Below, piece after piece: positions 44,383-53,147 of a stretch of 64,000 nucleotides of DNA (the stretch's first letter is position 1; the number at the start of each line of letters is the position of its first letter). The DNA lies in contig NZ_JAVTSS010000002.1 in assembly GCF_032678705.1 (NCBI RefSeq), positions 1,364,001-1,428,000 on the forward strand. Direction: 5' to 3'. The notes below the pieces were generated by a model. That model had not been told where the DNA came from and did not search any database. It saw only the letters and a program-made list of their open reading frames with translations. Both the position numbers and the translations under genes were made by a program. The stretch comes from Pedobacter frigiditerrae. Lineage in GTDB: Bacteria > Bacteroidota > Bacteroidia > Sphingobacteriales > Sphingobacteriaceae.

Positions 44383-44823
44383 TTAGCAGGATATTTTATT
44401 TACTCTGTTTTGATGTCTACCACCTTCAAATGCTGTCGTTAAAAAAGTAGTGGTCATTTCTTTTGCCACATTGGTGGATACAAATCTAGCAGGAATACAG
44501 ATGATGTTTGCATTATTATGCTGTCTGCATAATGCAGCTAATTCGTTTTCCCAACAAATAGCAGCTCTTATGTTTTGATGTTTATTTGCTGTAATGGCTA
44601 CTCCATTTGCACTTCCACATACTAAAATACCAAAATGGAATTCGCCACTTTCTACTGCAGAAGCAACAGGATGAGCAAAATCTGGGTAGTCTACTGAGTC
44701 AGCAGTATGTGTCCCAAAGTCTTTTATTTCATAGTTCGCCAAGAAATCTTTTAAAATCTCTTTGTATTCGAAACCAGCGTGATCTGCACCGATTGCTATC
44801 TTTAATTTATCTTCTAAAGGCAT
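44383..44823 (-). CDS. rpiB: ribose 5-phosphate isomerase B
   Basis: RpiB (146 residues from ATG at 44823) interconverts ribose 5-phosphate and ribulose 5-phosphate in the pentose phosphate pathway. Hallmarks are IAIGADHAGFEYKE at the N-terminus, DYPDFAHPVA, the catalytic-Cys loop LVCGSANGVAITANK and ARFVS with the C-terminal RHQNRVNKI. The length is standard. An in-frame TTG two codons upstream was considered, but ATG is preferred. It lies between tatC and the M28 peptidase gene on the same strand. Confidence 0.95.
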   Translation of the reverse strand: MPLEDKLKIAIGADHAGFEYKEILKDFLANYEIKDFGTHTADSVDYPDFAHPVASAVESGEFHFGILVCGSANGVAITANKHQNIRAAICWENELAALCRQHNNANIICIPARFVSTNVAKEMTTTFLTTAFEGGRHQNRVNKISC

Positions 44824-44945
44824 TTTCAAATTTATGTAGAATAATACAGCAAATGCGTAAATTTTTTGTTATTAACCAAATTGCTTGTCTTTCTTACCCG
44901 TACCGATTTTATCTCGGTAGCACCTGAAGAATCTTGGAATTTGGA

Positions 44946-44987
44946 ACTTTGTCAACTTTTTTTAATTGGTAAGAAAGTTGACAAAGT
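44946..44987. terminator. 14-bp perfect inverted repeat after tatC
   Basis: ACTTTGTCAACTTT (44946-44959) and AAAGTTGACAAAGT (44974-44987) pair perfectly across a 14-base loop, 15 bases downstream of the tatC stop. No U-run follows on the minus strand, so termination is uncertain; it may protect the 3' end or bind a protein. Confidence 0.5.
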
Positions 44988-45001
44988 AAATATGACAAGA
45001 A

Positions 45002-45883
45002 TTAATTCTTAAAGAATAACGCTTCTGCTTTTAATTTTTTCTTTTGAATGTTCGATGAAATCATGATACTCAACTCATACAATAAGAATAAAGGCAAGGC
45101 AACAATCATCATGGTAAATGGATCTGCTGTTGGTGTAATAATAGCAGCAATTACCAAAATTAAAATAGCTGCATATCTTCTATTTTTTCGCATGAACTGC
45201 GGCGTCATTACTCCAAGTTTCGAAAGAATAAAAATAACAACAGGTAGTTGAAAGATGATCCCAGTTCCTAATGTTAAGGTTAATACTGTTGAGAGATAAG
45301 AATCAATAGTAAATGTATTTTCAATTCCAGGATCTACCGTAAAATTAATCAAGAAGTTGATAGACCAAGGCGCTATAAAATAGTAACCAAACAAAACACC
45401 TAATAAAAATAATACCGATGCAAAGAATACAAATCCTTGAGATGATTTTCTTTCTGTCTCTAGCAAGGCAGGTTTAATAAAAAGCCATACCTCAAATAAA
45501 AGGTAAGGTATTCCTAAAATCAGGCCAGCCATGATACAAGATGTCATTTGCAAGGTAAACTGACCCGACATTTCTGTATTAATAATCTTCGCGTCTATTT
45601 TTGTAATGCAGAAATCTTGAGCTAAGGATGGAATCATTGCTGCAATCTTACAACCCATTCTATAAGTCCAAAACGTAGGGTCTTTTGGACCCATGATAAT
45701 CTTGCTCCAAATAAAATCTGAAAAATAAAAAGCAACACAGGTAAATAAGGTTACGACGGCTAAGCCTCTTAATAAATGCTTCCTTAAAACGTCGATATGG
45801 TCGAAAAACGACATTTCAGCCTCTAAACTTTTTCCTTTATTTTTTATAGAATCGATTAGATCCTTTGCTTTATTATCGCTCAT
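45002..45883 (-). CDS. tatC: twin-arginine translocase subunit TatC
   Basis: TatC (293 residues) is the polytopic receptor for twin-arginine signal peptides. The N-terminal MSFFDHIDVLRKHLLRG matches the conserved F-x-H-L-x-E-L-R region. Six membrane helices can be placed, with FIKPALLETERK and the later GIIFQLPVVIFILSKLG and TPTADPFTMMIVALPLFLLYE blocks typical of the family. The protein has a ~25-residue basic N-terminal extension and a longer periplasmic loop after helix 1 than the E. coli protein of 258 residues. Its tatA partners are at 0.8-1.4 kb. Confidence 0.95.
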   Translation of the reverse strand: MSDNKAKDLIDSIKNKGKSLEAEMSFFDHIDVLRKHLLRGLAVVTLFTCVAFYFSDFIWSKIIMGPKDPTFWTYRMGCKIAAMIPSLAQDFCITKIDAKIINTEMSGQFTLQMTSCIMAGLILGIPYLLFEVWLFIKPALLETERKSSQGFVFFASVLFLLGVLFGYYFIAPWSINFLINFTVDPGIENTFTIDSYLSTVLTLTLGTGIIFQLPVVIFILSKLGVMTPQFMRKNRRYAAILILVIAAIITPTADPFTMMIVALPLFLLYELSIMISSNIQKKKLKAEALFFKN

Positions 45884-45900
45884 TGAAATTATTTGTTAAA

Positions 45901-45936
45901 CAAAAATACCATTCTGTTTGATATAGAATGGTATTT
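45901..45936 (-). terminator. Rho-independent terminator after the acc operon
   Basis: On the minus strand AAATACCATTCT pairs with AGAATGGTATTT (9-base loop) and is followed by TTTG and TTT. It separates the fatty-acid operon and its terminal small gene from tatC. Confidence 0.85.
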
Positions 45937-45996
45937 ACGGTTAATATCTTAAAAAAGATTATTTTTTGCTGATAAATAAGATAGTCTGGTCAAATA

Positions 45997-46128
45997 TTAC
46001 TTATTTCTTTTATCTAATCTTAAGAAATATTTAATTAATCTAAAGGATAAGTAAGCTAATCCAACGATTAAAATAAAGATTAATGTCTGAAAAATGATTA
46101 GGCTGTATTCAGGAATAAGTAAGTCCAT
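45997..46128 (-). CDS. 43-residue single-helix membrane protein after accC
   Basis: The ATG at 46128 opens a 43-codon frame: MDLLIPEYSLIIFQ followed by TLIFILIVGLAYLS and then FRLIKYFLRLDKRNK. A ~20-residue hydrophobic helix is followed by a strongly basic tail, as expected of a small N-out, C-in membrane protein. It starts 2 bases after the accC stop and is followed by a terminator, so it is the last gene of the lipid operon. Hydrophobicity, placement and the clean stop support a real gene; its function is unknown. Confidence 0.7.
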   Translation of the reverse strand: MDLLIPEYSLIIFQTLIFILIVGLAYLSFRLIKYFLRLDKRNK

Positions 46129-46130
46129 AT

Positions 46131-47471
46131 TTATGCTGAAAATTCGAAAGTCTCCATGAACTTGGTAGTAAAGTTACCAGCTCTAAAGTTCGGATCTTTC
46201 ATCAATTGTAAATGAAAAGGAATCGTTGTTTTAACTCCTTCAATAACAAATTCACTTAAAGCACGCTCCATGGTACAAATTGCTTCTTCACGTGTTTGTG
46301 CCACACAAATCAGCTTTGCTATCATCGAATCGTAATTAGATGGAATTTGATAACCTGCATAAACATGTGTATCAACTCTTACCCCATGACCACCTGGAGA
46401 ATGGAAATTTGTAATTCTTCCTGGAGATGGTCTAAAGTTGTTGGCAGGATCTTCTGCATTGATACGGCATTCAATTGCATGCATATTTGGCACATAATTA
46501 TTTCCAGAGATTGGAATACCTGCAGCAACCTTAATTTGTTCCTTAATTAAATCGAAGTTAATTACCTCTTCAGTAACTGGGTGTTCTACTTGAATACGAG
46601 TATTCATCTCCATAAAGTAGAAATTACGATGTTTATCTACCAAAAACTCTACAGTTCCAGCACCTTCGTAACTAACAGCTAAAGCACCTTTGATAGCAGC
46701 TTCACCCATTTTTTCACGTAATTCAGGTGTCATGAATGGAGATGGAGCTTCTTCAACCAATTTTTGGTGACGACGTTGGATAGAGCAATCTCTTTCTGAT
46801 AAGTGACAAGCTTTTCCATATTGATCCCCAATGATTTGGATTTCAATGTGACGTGGATCTTCGATATATTTTTCTAAATAAAGACCATCATTACCAAAAG
46901 CAGCGCCAGATTCTTGACGAGCACTGTCCCAAGCATTTTCAAACTCTTCATCTTTCCAAACAATTCTCATTCCGCGACCACCACCACCGGCAGTAGCTTT
47001 TAGAATAACAGGATAACCCATTCCGTTGGCAATTTTAATGCCTTCTTTAACGCTTTCTAACAAACCTTCAGAACCTGGAATAGTTGGTACGCCAGCAATT
47101 TTCATTGTTTCTTTAGCAGAAGCTTTATCGCCCATACCATTGATTTGCTCTGGTGTAGCACCAATGAATTTAATTCCGTAATCACGACAAACAGAAGAAA
47201 ATTTAGCATTTTCTGAAAGGAAACCATAACCAGGATGAATAGCATCGGCATTGGTTAATTCAGCTGCTGAAATGATATTTGGAATACTTAAATAAGAATC
47301 TTTACTAGGGGGCGGACCTATACAAACAGCCTCATCGGCAAAACGAACATGTAAACTCTCTCTATCTGCAGTAGAGTAAACAGCAACCGTTTTTATGCCC
47401 ATTTCTTTACAGGTACGTATAATTCGCAAAGCGATTTCGCCCCTGTTGGCAATTAATATTTTTTTAAACAT
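46131..47471 (-). CDS. accC: biotin carboxylase subunit of acetyl-CoA carboxylase
   Basis: AccC (446 residues) carboxylates biotin on AccB using ATP and bicarbonate, the first step of fatty-acid synthesis. Features are MFKKILIANRGEIALRIIRT, the lid KATAGGGGRGMRIV, ATP-grasp residues around EKYIEDPRHIEIQI and the catalytic region MEMNTRIQVEHPVTE. The length is standard. It follows accB by 32 bases; the gap contains a short TTAGCT/AGCTAA hairpin. The small membrane protein gene follows it closely. Confidence 0.97.
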   Translation of the reverse strand: MFKKILIANRGEIALRIIRTCKEMGIKTVAVYSTADRESLHVRFADEAVCIGPPPSKDSYLSIPNIISAAELTNADAIHPGYGFLSENAKFSSVCRDYGIKFIGATPEQINGMGDKASAKETMKIAGVPTIPGSEGLLESVKEGIKIANGMGYPVILKATAGGGGRGMRIVWKDEEFENAWDSARQESGAAFGNDGLYLEKYIEDPRHIEIQIIGDQYGKACHLSERDCSIQRRHQKLVEEAPSPFMTPELREKMGEAAIKGALAVSYEGAGTVEFLVDKHRNFYFMEMNTRIQVEHPVTEEVINFDLIKEQIKVAAGIPISGNNYVPNMHAIECRINAEDPANNFRPSPGRITNFHSPGGHGVRVDTHVYAGYQIPSNYDSMIAKLICVAQTREEAICTMERALSEFVIEGVKTTIPFHLQLMKDPNFRAGNFTTKFMETFEFSA

Positions 47472-47503
47472 AATTTTTTTTAATTAGCTGATGAGCTAAT
47501 GAA

Positions 47504-47980
47504 TTAAATAGGTTCTACTAAGAATAATGGTTGATCGTATTCTACTGGAGATGCATTTTCTACCAATACTTTTACAATACGACCTGAAACTTCACTTTCA
47601 ATCTCATTGAATAATTTCATTGCCTCAATGATACAAACAACTTTACCTACGCCAATCTCATCGCCAACATTTGCAAATGATGGTTTATCTGGACTAGAAG
47701 AACGATAGAAAGTACCAATCATTGGAGATTTTACCGTAATATATTTTGAAGTATCTTCAACTTCTGGAGCACTTGGTGCTTTAGTTTCAACTGCAACTGT
47801 TGGTGCTGCTGCCGGAGCAACTGGCTGTGGAGCCGCTGCTGCTGGTAAAGCTGCATTTACATAAACTGGTGCTTGGTTAGTTTTAATTGTAATCTTGAAG
47901 TTTTCTTGCTCAATAGCAACTTCATTTACTCCTGACCGAGAAACAAATTTAATGAGTTCCTGAATTTGTTTGATATCCAT
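47504..47980 (-). CDS. accB: biotin carboxyl carrier protein of acetyl-CoA carboxylase
   Basis: AccB (158 residues) has an N-terminal recognition region (MDIKQIQELIKFVSRSGVNE), an Ala/Pro-rich flexible linker (about 42-75) and a C-terminal biotinyl domain. The biotinylated residue is Lys122 in IIEAMKLFNEI. The protein carries carboxybiotin between AccC and the carboxyltransferase. Its place before accC is standard. The 162-base gap to fabH has no clear terminator. Confidence 0.97.
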   Translation of the reverse strand: MDIKQIQELIKFVSRSGVNEVAIEQENFKITIKTNQAPVYVNAALPAAAAPQPVAPAAAPTVAVETKAPSAPEVEDTSKYITVKSPMIGTFYRSSSPDKPSFANVGDEIGVGKVVCIIEAMKLFNEIESEVSGRIVKVLVENASPVEYDQPLFLVEPI

Positions 47981-48142
47981 TCTTTTGTTGTTATGTTAAA
48001 AAATTGGTGTCTTAATGAATTAACTAAGTTATAGTTTTTTTGTTTTATTTTAGAAAGAAATTGGTTGATAGTCTATAGTTGATGGACGATAGCTTAAGCG
48101 TCCAAACCATTAACTATTAACCATTGACCATTTGCATTAGAT

Positions 48143-49138
48143 TTATTCGCCGTAAGCCCACTTCAAGTATACAGAACCCCAAGTAAAACCTCCGCCAAAT
48201 GCGGCTAAAACTAAATTATCGCCTTTTTTAAGTTTACTTTCCCATTCCCATAAACAAAGAGGGATAGTTCCGTTTGTAGTATTACCGTAACGCTCAATGT
48301 TAATCATAACTTTATCGGTATTTACACCCATTCTTGAAGCAGTAGCGTCAATAATTCTTTTGTTAGCTTGATGAGGAACCAACCATGCCACATCATCAGC
48401 AGTTAAGCTATTGCGTTCCATGATTTCTGCAGCTACATCTGCCATATTTGTTACAGCAAATTTGAATACGGTTGGACCTTCTTGATGTGCAAAATGTTCG
48501 TTAGCATCAATACTTTCGTGAGTTGCTGGCTTAACAGAACCCCCAGCTTTCATACCTAAGAAATCTCTTCCAGAGCCATCAGATCTCAAGATAGAATCTT
48601 GAACACCTAATCCTTCTTCATTTGGTTCTAATAAAACGCAACCACAACCATCACCAAAAATGATACAAGTGGTACGGTCTTTATAATTAATGATAGACGA
48701 CATTTTATCGCCACCAACTACTAATACTTTTTTATGTTTTCCCGATTCTATAAATGAGGCTCCTGTAGATAAGCCGAATAGAAAGCCAGAACAAGCTGCT
48801 TGTAAATCGTAACCCCAAGCATTTTTTGCCCCAATTTTATCAGCTAATACATTAGCGGTTGCCGGGAAGGTAAAATCTGGAGTAGTGGTGCAGAAAATGA
48901 TTAATTCAATTTCTGATGCATCGATTCCTCTCTTTTTAAGCAGACCATTTACAGCATGCACAGCCATATCTGAGGTGCCTAAACCTTCACCCTTTAATAT
49001 TCTTCGCTCCTTAATACCCGTTCTAGATGTTATCCATTCATCAGATGTATCTACAAAGGTTTCCATTTCCTTGTTCGTTAAGATATAGTCTGGGACATAA
49101 CCATGAACAGCGGTAATGGCAGCGTGAATTTTATTCAT
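48143..49138 (-). CDS. fabH: 3-oxoacyl-ACP synthase III
   Basis: FabH (331 residues) condenses an acyl-CoA primer with malonyl-ACP to start fatty-acid synthesis. The catalytic triad is visible as Cys116 (QAACSGFLFG), His in VPHQANKRII and Asn in RYGNTTNGTIP. The N-terminal TNKEMETFVDTSDEWI and the C-terminal AAFGGGFTWGSVYLKW are typical. It follows plsX by 16 bases in the lipid operon. In this phylum the primer is often branched-chain acyl-CoA, which would link it to the E1 enzyme at 39-41 kb (inference). Confidence 0.97.
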   Translation of the reverse strand: MNKIHAAITAVHGYVPDYILTNKEMETFVDTSDEWITSRTGIKERRILKGEGLGTSDMAVHAVNGLLKKRGIDASEIELIIFCTTTPDFTFPATANVLADKIGAKNAWGYDLQAACSGFLFGLSTGASFIESGKHKKVLVVGGDKMSSIINYKDRTTCIIFGDGCGCVLLEPNEEGLGVQDSILRSDGSGRDFLGMKAGGSVKPATHESIDANEHFAHQEGPTVFKFAVTNMADVAAEIMERNSLTADDVAWLVPHQANKRIIDATASRMGVNTDKVMINIERYGNTTNGTIPLCLWEWESKLKKGDNLVLAAFGGGFTWGSVYLKWAYGE

Positions 49139-49154
49139 TTTTATCTATGTTAAA

Positions 49155-50093
49155 TTATTGGAATGCGGCTTGTATTTTTCCAACCAATCCAGTTAAAATC
49201 ATATCTCTAGATTGGAAAATCATATTCTTAACAGCTTCAGGGCTAGAAATTCCGTGGCCAATTACCACAGGAGCATTTACACCTAAAACAGGACTTCCGC
49301 CATAGTTCTCGTAATTAAAACGATCAAAAAATTCATCTTTTAATCCTTTTTTAATGGTTAATACGTAAAACGATTCTGCTAATTTTAGCATTATATTTCC
49401 CGTAAAACCATCACAAACTATAACATCAGCTTTATCATTAAATAAATCCCTTCCCTCTACATTACCTACAAAATTAAAAAGGTTGCTTTCTTTCATTAGA
49501 GGAAAAGTAGCCAATGAAAGTATATTCCCTTTTTCATCCTCTTCACCAATATTCATTAACGCAACTTTCGGATTTTCTATTTGCATGATATGCTCAGCAT
49601 ACATACTTCCTAGAGCACCAAATTGCAATAAAATCTCTGGTTTACAGTCTGCATTGGCACCAACGTCCAACATCAATCCTGTTCCTCCTTTTAATTTAGG
49701 AACAATGGTTGATAAACATGGGCGAATAATTCCTGGGATTGTTTTTACGCTAAATACAGCACCAACAAGCATAGCACCAGAATTTCCTGCGCTAGCGAAT
49801 GAATCAATTTTGCCTTCCTTTAATAATTGGAAGCCAACTGCAATACTTGAGTTTGGTTTTTGAAGAATGGCTTTTGTTGGGTGCTCACCCATACCAATTA
49901 CTTCATCAGTATGTACATATTCAAAGTGATCCGGATTGAATCCATTCTCTGAAAGTAGCGGTTTAATCTGCTGGGTATCGCCAATAAGCACCAAGTGCTG
50001 ATCGGGAGTAAGGGATTGATGAGCTGCTATTGCCCCCAAAACGTTAGCTTTGGGAGCATAGTCTCCGCCCATAATATCGAGACCTATTTTCAT
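49155..50093 (-). CDS. plsX: phosphate acyltransferase PlsX
   Basis: PlsX (312 residues) makes acyl-phosphate from acyl-ACP for phospholipid synthesis. Diagnostic parts are MKIGLDIMGGDYAPKANVLG, the DHFEYVHTDEVIGMGEHPT block, FASAGNSGAMLVGA, MLDVGANADCKPE and VCDGFTGNIMLK. The length is slightly under the usual 320-340. It sits between rpmF and fabH, the classical order. Confidence 0.96.
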   Translation of the reverse strand: MKIGLDIMGGDYAPKANVLGAIAAHQSLTPDQHLVLIGDTQQIKPLLSENGFNPDHFEYVHTDEVIGMGEHPTKAILQKPNSSIAVGFQLLKEGKIDSFASAGNSGAMLVGAVFSVKTIPGIIRPCLSTIVPKLKGGTGLMLDVGANADCKPEILLQFGALGSMYAEHIMQIENPKVALMNIGEEDEKGNILSLATFPLMKESNLFNFVGNVEGRDLFNDKADVIVCDGFTGNIMLKLAESFYVLTIKKGLKDEFFDRFNYENYGGSPVLGVNAPVVIGHGISSPEAVKNMIFQSRDMILTGLVGKIQAAFQ

Positions 50094-50188
50094 AGTAAAA
50101 ATCTTTTGTGTGTAAGCATAATGCTAATTAATTCCAACAATCTAAGTTAAACTTAAACCACTGGAAAACACAAAAATTTTTCAGAAAA

Positions 50189-50380
50189 TTAACCTATTGA
50201 AGTGTTTTCTATAACTAATTTACCGTTGTAGTACAAGTTACCATCAACATTGTAAGCTGTATGAGGAACGTGTATAGCACCAGTAGTTTGGCATGTAGCC
50301 AAAGAAGGAGCCACAGCTTTGTAGTGAGTTCTTCTTTTATCTCTTCTTTGTTTAGAAATCTTGCGTTTTGGATGTGCCAT
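50189..50380 (-). CDS. rpmF: 50S ribosomal protein L32
   Basis: L32 is 63 residues: the basic N-terminus MAHPKRKISKQRRDKRRTH is diagnostic. The middle part has a single Cys (ATCQTTGAIHVPH), so the four-Cys zinc ribbon of some L32 proteins is absent and this is the Cys-minus type. It lies 15 bases after the YceD gene, an arrangement conserved across bacteria. Confidence 0.96.
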   Translation of the reverse strand: MAHPKRKISKQRRDKRRTHYKAVAPSLATCQTTGAIHVPHTAYNVDGNLYYNGKLVIENTSIG

Positions 50381-50395
50381 TGTCTTGTTTAATTA

Positions 50396-50929
50396 TTATT
50401 TTAATTTTTTTAATGCCGCCCAACGAGGGTCGTCATTTTGTTCTTCTTCTTGTTCTGCCGATCCACTTGCCAATTTCTCTAAGGTTGCTATCATTTCTGG
50501 GTCGCATTTTACAGTTTGGCCAACTTGCTGGCAAGTATTTATATAAGGAACTGAAACATTGATTAATTCGTAAATTATTTCCGAAACATCAAGCGCACTT
50601 TCCTTTTTGTTTAGCATGATGATCTCTAAATCATCACTTTCTAAATCGTCTTCTGCAAACTTTACAATTTGCCTTTCAGTTATGTCAATCGGTTGTGCAA
50701 ACTCAGCTAAACATTTATCGCAATTCAATTGAATGGTTCCCAAAATATGGAAATTCAAAATCAACATTGTTTCCTGTTTATCTAATTCAACCTCAACTTT
50801 AAGTGCTCCATTTTTTACTAAAGAGTACTCAAATGCATCAAAAAAGCTTTTATCAACTTCGAATTCGAATTGATGTTTGCCCAATTTTAAGCCGGTAAAC
50901 GGGATTGAAAATTGTTTTAATGCCTTCAA
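50396..50929 (-). CDS. DUF177/YceD-family protein
   Basis: This 177-residue protein belongs to the YceD/DUF177 family, which almost always precedes rpmF and is linked to 23S rRNA processing or accumulation in E. coli and plants. The N-terminal FSIPFTGLKLGKHQFEFEVD is a variant of the family start. Paired cysteines LNCDKCLAEF and NTCQQVGQTVKC could bind a metal. The C-terminal DDPRWAALKKLK is the family's conserved ending. It is the first gene of the lipid operon, with a TACCTTTG box 22 bases upstream. Confidence 0.9.
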   Translation of the reverse strand: MKALKQFSIPFTGLKLGKHQFEFEVDKSFFDAFEYSLVKNGALKVEVELDKQETMLILNFHILGTIQLNCDKCLAEFAQPIDITERQIVKFAEDDLESDDLEIIMLNKKESALDVSEIIYELINVSVPYINTCQQVGQTVKCDPEMIATLEKLASGSAEQEEEQNDDPRWAALKKLK

Positions 50930-50950
50930 TTGTAACTAAATTTTAGCCTG

Positions 50951-50958
50951 CAAAGGTA
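50951..50958 (-). promoter_or_regulatory. putative -7 box of the yceD-rpmF-plsX-fabH-acc operon
   Basis: On the minus strand TACCTTTG followed by C matches TAnnTTTG, 22 bases before the YceD start. A weak TTTC lies 19 bases further upstream in the -33 position. Confidence 0.5.
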
Positions 50959-50996
50959 GGAAATATATTTATAAAATGAAATATTTTTACATTTTT

Positions 50997-51028
50997 GTCA
51001 TTCTGAACGCATTGAAGAATCTCTCTTG
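50997..51028. repeat. GTCATTCTGAACG-type repeat fragment
   Basis: GTCATTCTGAACGCATTGAA and GAATCTCT resemble the half-element of the GTCATTTCGA repeat family at 2868-2932. Confidence 0.45.
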
Positions 51029-51066
51029 TAAAATCACGCGATTAAATGCGGTTTAATTAAGGCTTT

Positions 51067-51113
51067 GTCATCCAGAGCATGGCGAAGCCTGCCTGCCGGA
51101 CAGGCAGGGATCT
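51067..51113. repeat. GTCATCC...AGGGATCT repeat with CCTGCCTG palindrome
   Basis: A GTCATCCAGAGCATGGCGAAG half-type element is joined to a 21-base near-perfect palindrome, CCTGCCTGCCGGACAGGCAG plus G (51088-51108), then GATCT. This looks like a palindromic unit nested in another repeat. Confidence 0.55.
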
Positions 51114-51414
51114 AAGGAGTGGGGAATTATTTTATAATAAAAATTATAGCCACAGATTAGCAGATTAAAAAAGTTCGTCACAATAAATAATTTGAAAAAC
51201 AGTGACATTGCTTTTCGCTTAATTCAGCCCTTCTTTCCGCTTTACTTCGTCCCGATGAAGAATCGAGCCTCGTGCTCGCTTCAATAAGGTTTAGTTAACT
51301 TGGGTGGTGGTTCTTAGGGAAATGGGTTGCCCCTCATAGTTAGGTAATTAAAGTCATTAAGAATTTAAAAATATGCTCTTTGTTGGTCTTAGGTTTCTTA
51401 GATGGTTTAAAAAA

Positions 51415-52251
51415 CTATTTCTCTGCCAAAACCATATCCTTATCATTCCTGCTCCATTCGCTCCATGAACCAACATATAACTTCGGAATTTCCAAACCTG
51501 CATAATCCATTGCCAATAATAAATGGCAAGCTGTAACACCAGAACCGCAATGCACAATTAGGTTTTCTGATTTTACGCCTTCTAATGCCGTTTCTAAAAC
51601 TTTTCTTAGCACTTTAGAATTAAAGAAAAACCCATTCTCATCTAAACTATTTGTAAAAGGAATATTTATGGCATTAGGAATATGACCTGCAATTAAATCG
51701 ATAGGTTCGGTTAAGCCTGCAAAACGATTGGCATCTCTAACATCTACAATAGTTTGATTACCTTTTTTGCTTGCTGTTTCTACTTCATTAATATCAGCCA
51801 AAGGCAGATTCCAGTGCGTGATTTTATATTGTCCCACAGATTTGGGAGTCTCCTTGTTTGCGTTAGTGGCAAATCCAGCTTTAACTGCAGCATCAAAACC
51901 ACCATTTAAAACTTGAACTTTTATATGTCCAATTGCTTTCAACATCCACCAAAAACGAGCAGCTGCATTACCGCCATTCTTATCATCATAAATTATAACA
52001 TGAGTATCTGCATCGATTCCGAACCGCTGCAAAACTGCTGTAAAATGTGCGATGCTAGGTAAAGGATGTCTTCCGCCGATGGCAAAATCTTTAATATTTG
52101 CTAAATCAGTATTTAAGTCAATATATAATGCACCAGCTAAATGATTTTCATCATATCTAGCTTTCGAACCTGCACTTGCATCAATTAACACAAATTTATC
52201 TTGATTTAAAGTAAGTAGCTCAGCAGGCTGAATAATTGGAGAAAGTCTCAT
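51415..52251 (-). CDS. sulfurtransferase with two rhodanese domains
   Basis: The 278-residue protein has an N-terminal inactive rhodanese domain (about 5-125; VLIDASAGSKARYDENHLAG) and a C-terminal active one (about 155-275). The persulfide-forming Cys is in IVHCGSGVTACHLLLAM; the CGSGVTA loop is typical of thiosulfate or 3-mercaptopyruvate sulfurtransferases of this group. The last strand region SWSEWSRND is also conserved. The start codon overlaps the stop of the preceding gene by 4 bases, implying translational coupling to an otherwise unrelated secreted protein. Confidence 0.93.
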   Translation of the reverse strand: MRLSPIIQPAELLTLNQDKFVLIDASAGSKARYDENHLAGALYIDLNTDLANIKDFAIGGRHPLPSIAHFTAVLQRFGIDADTHVIIYDDKNGGNAAARFWWMLKAIGHIKVQVLNGGFDAAVKAGFATNANKETPKSVGQYKITHWNLPLADINEVETASKKGNQTIVDVRDANRFAGLTEPIDLIAGHIPNAINIPFTNSLDENGFFFNSKVLRKVLETALEGVKSENLIVHCGSGVTACHLLLAMDYAGLEIPKLYVGSWSEWSRNDKDMVLAEK

Positions 52252-53042
52252 GGCAAATTTTTTGTTAAACTTATGGATTTTAATGTATAGGACATTGTCA
52301 TTCCTTTAAAAAACGAGGTTTGTTGAAGAATCTCTAACGGATAATATTTTTCTAAAATTTCTTTGTCCCTACATATTGGGTGAAAAAGAGATTGAATTTT
52401 TTCAGTAACCCAAAATTCAGTTGTGTTAACTTGGTCAACGCCCAAAATACCTAAAATATCTACGCCGTCAATTTCCTCAACGTCACTAAAATCAACCTTA
52501 AATTTATAAATTACTTTAAAACAATTGTAGCCGTTAATTACCTTTCGTTCATTTCTAAATTCTTTAATGGTAACATCTTTGTTTTTGCTGAAAGCGAACT
52601 CTTCTGGACTACTAAAAGTTTTTAAATTATCTTTTTTTGATTGTGTAACAAACGTTGATTTTTTGACATTGATGATTGTGGAATCGCCCACCAAAGTATC
52701 TGCATTAGTAATATAGCTCTTGATAATTGTATCTAAATAAACCTGATGATAATCAAAATCTTCAACTTTAAAAGGCTCATCTTTCATTTCAGATTTTACT
52801 TTTTTTAGAAATGCTGAATCAACAATTGCCGAATCATACATGCCATTAAATGTTGAAAATAATGCTTCAACCAACTTGTCGCGTTTTTGATTTATTGCAG
52901 TCTCAAATGCTTGTTTGTCTTTAATAATTGTTTTAGAAGAAAAGTGGATTTCGCCTTTTTTAGGATGAATTATTAACTTTTGAGCTAAAGATGTTTTGGT
53001 TATAAGTGTTAAACACAAAAAAGAAAATATTAATCTAAGCAT
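52248..53042 (-). CDS. secreted GLPGLI-like protein of unknown function
   Basis: This 264-residue protein has a signal peptide ending near SLAQ (residue 20). The C-terminal half has KEFRNERKVINGYNCFKVIY and TEFWVTEKIQSLFHPI, a layout like the GLPGLI family (conserved YxC, then a tryptophan strand, then the GLPGLI-type turn), although the GLPGLI motif itself is not intact. Members are secreted Bacteroidota proteins without known function. It overlaps the downstream sulfurtransferase by 4 bases. Confidence 0.6.
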   Translation of the reverse strand: MLRLIFSFLCLTLITKTSLAQKLIIHPKKGEIHFSSKTIIKDKQAFETAINQKRDKLVEALFSTFNGMYDSAIVDSAFLKKVKSEMKDEPFKVEDFDYHQVYLDTIIKSYITNADTLVGDSTIINVKKSTFVTQSKKDNLKTFSSPEEFAFSKNKDVTIKEFRNERKVINGYNCFKVIYKFKVDFSDVEEIDGVDILGILGVDQVNTTEFWVTEKIQSLFHPICRDKEILEKYYPLEILQQTSFFKGMTMSYTLKSISLTKNLP

Positions 53043-53147
53043 CGCAAGCAGTTAATTATAAGTCTTTAAACAAAGCTTATGCCAGAAATGTCGGTTAATG
53101 TTTTAGTTGCTGCGCTAACATTTAGCAATCCACACTAAACCTTCTAC

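Larger units (their letters stand above)
50930..51414. other. repeat-rich intergenic region upstream of the YceD operon
   Basis: This 485-base gap has no credible gene. It holds a -7 box for the operon (50951-50958), two GTCAT-bounded repeat fragments and a stretch at 51215-51290 (TTTCCGCTTTACTTCGTCCC) that looks like a decayed copy of the 27604 repeat family. Confidence 0.55.

Noticed and set aside
52286..52330. GTCATTCC...GAAGAATCTC repeat fragment inside the GLPGLI-like gene
   Set aside because: It resembles the GTCAT repeats but encodes a normal-looking part of the protein; chance similarity is as likely.
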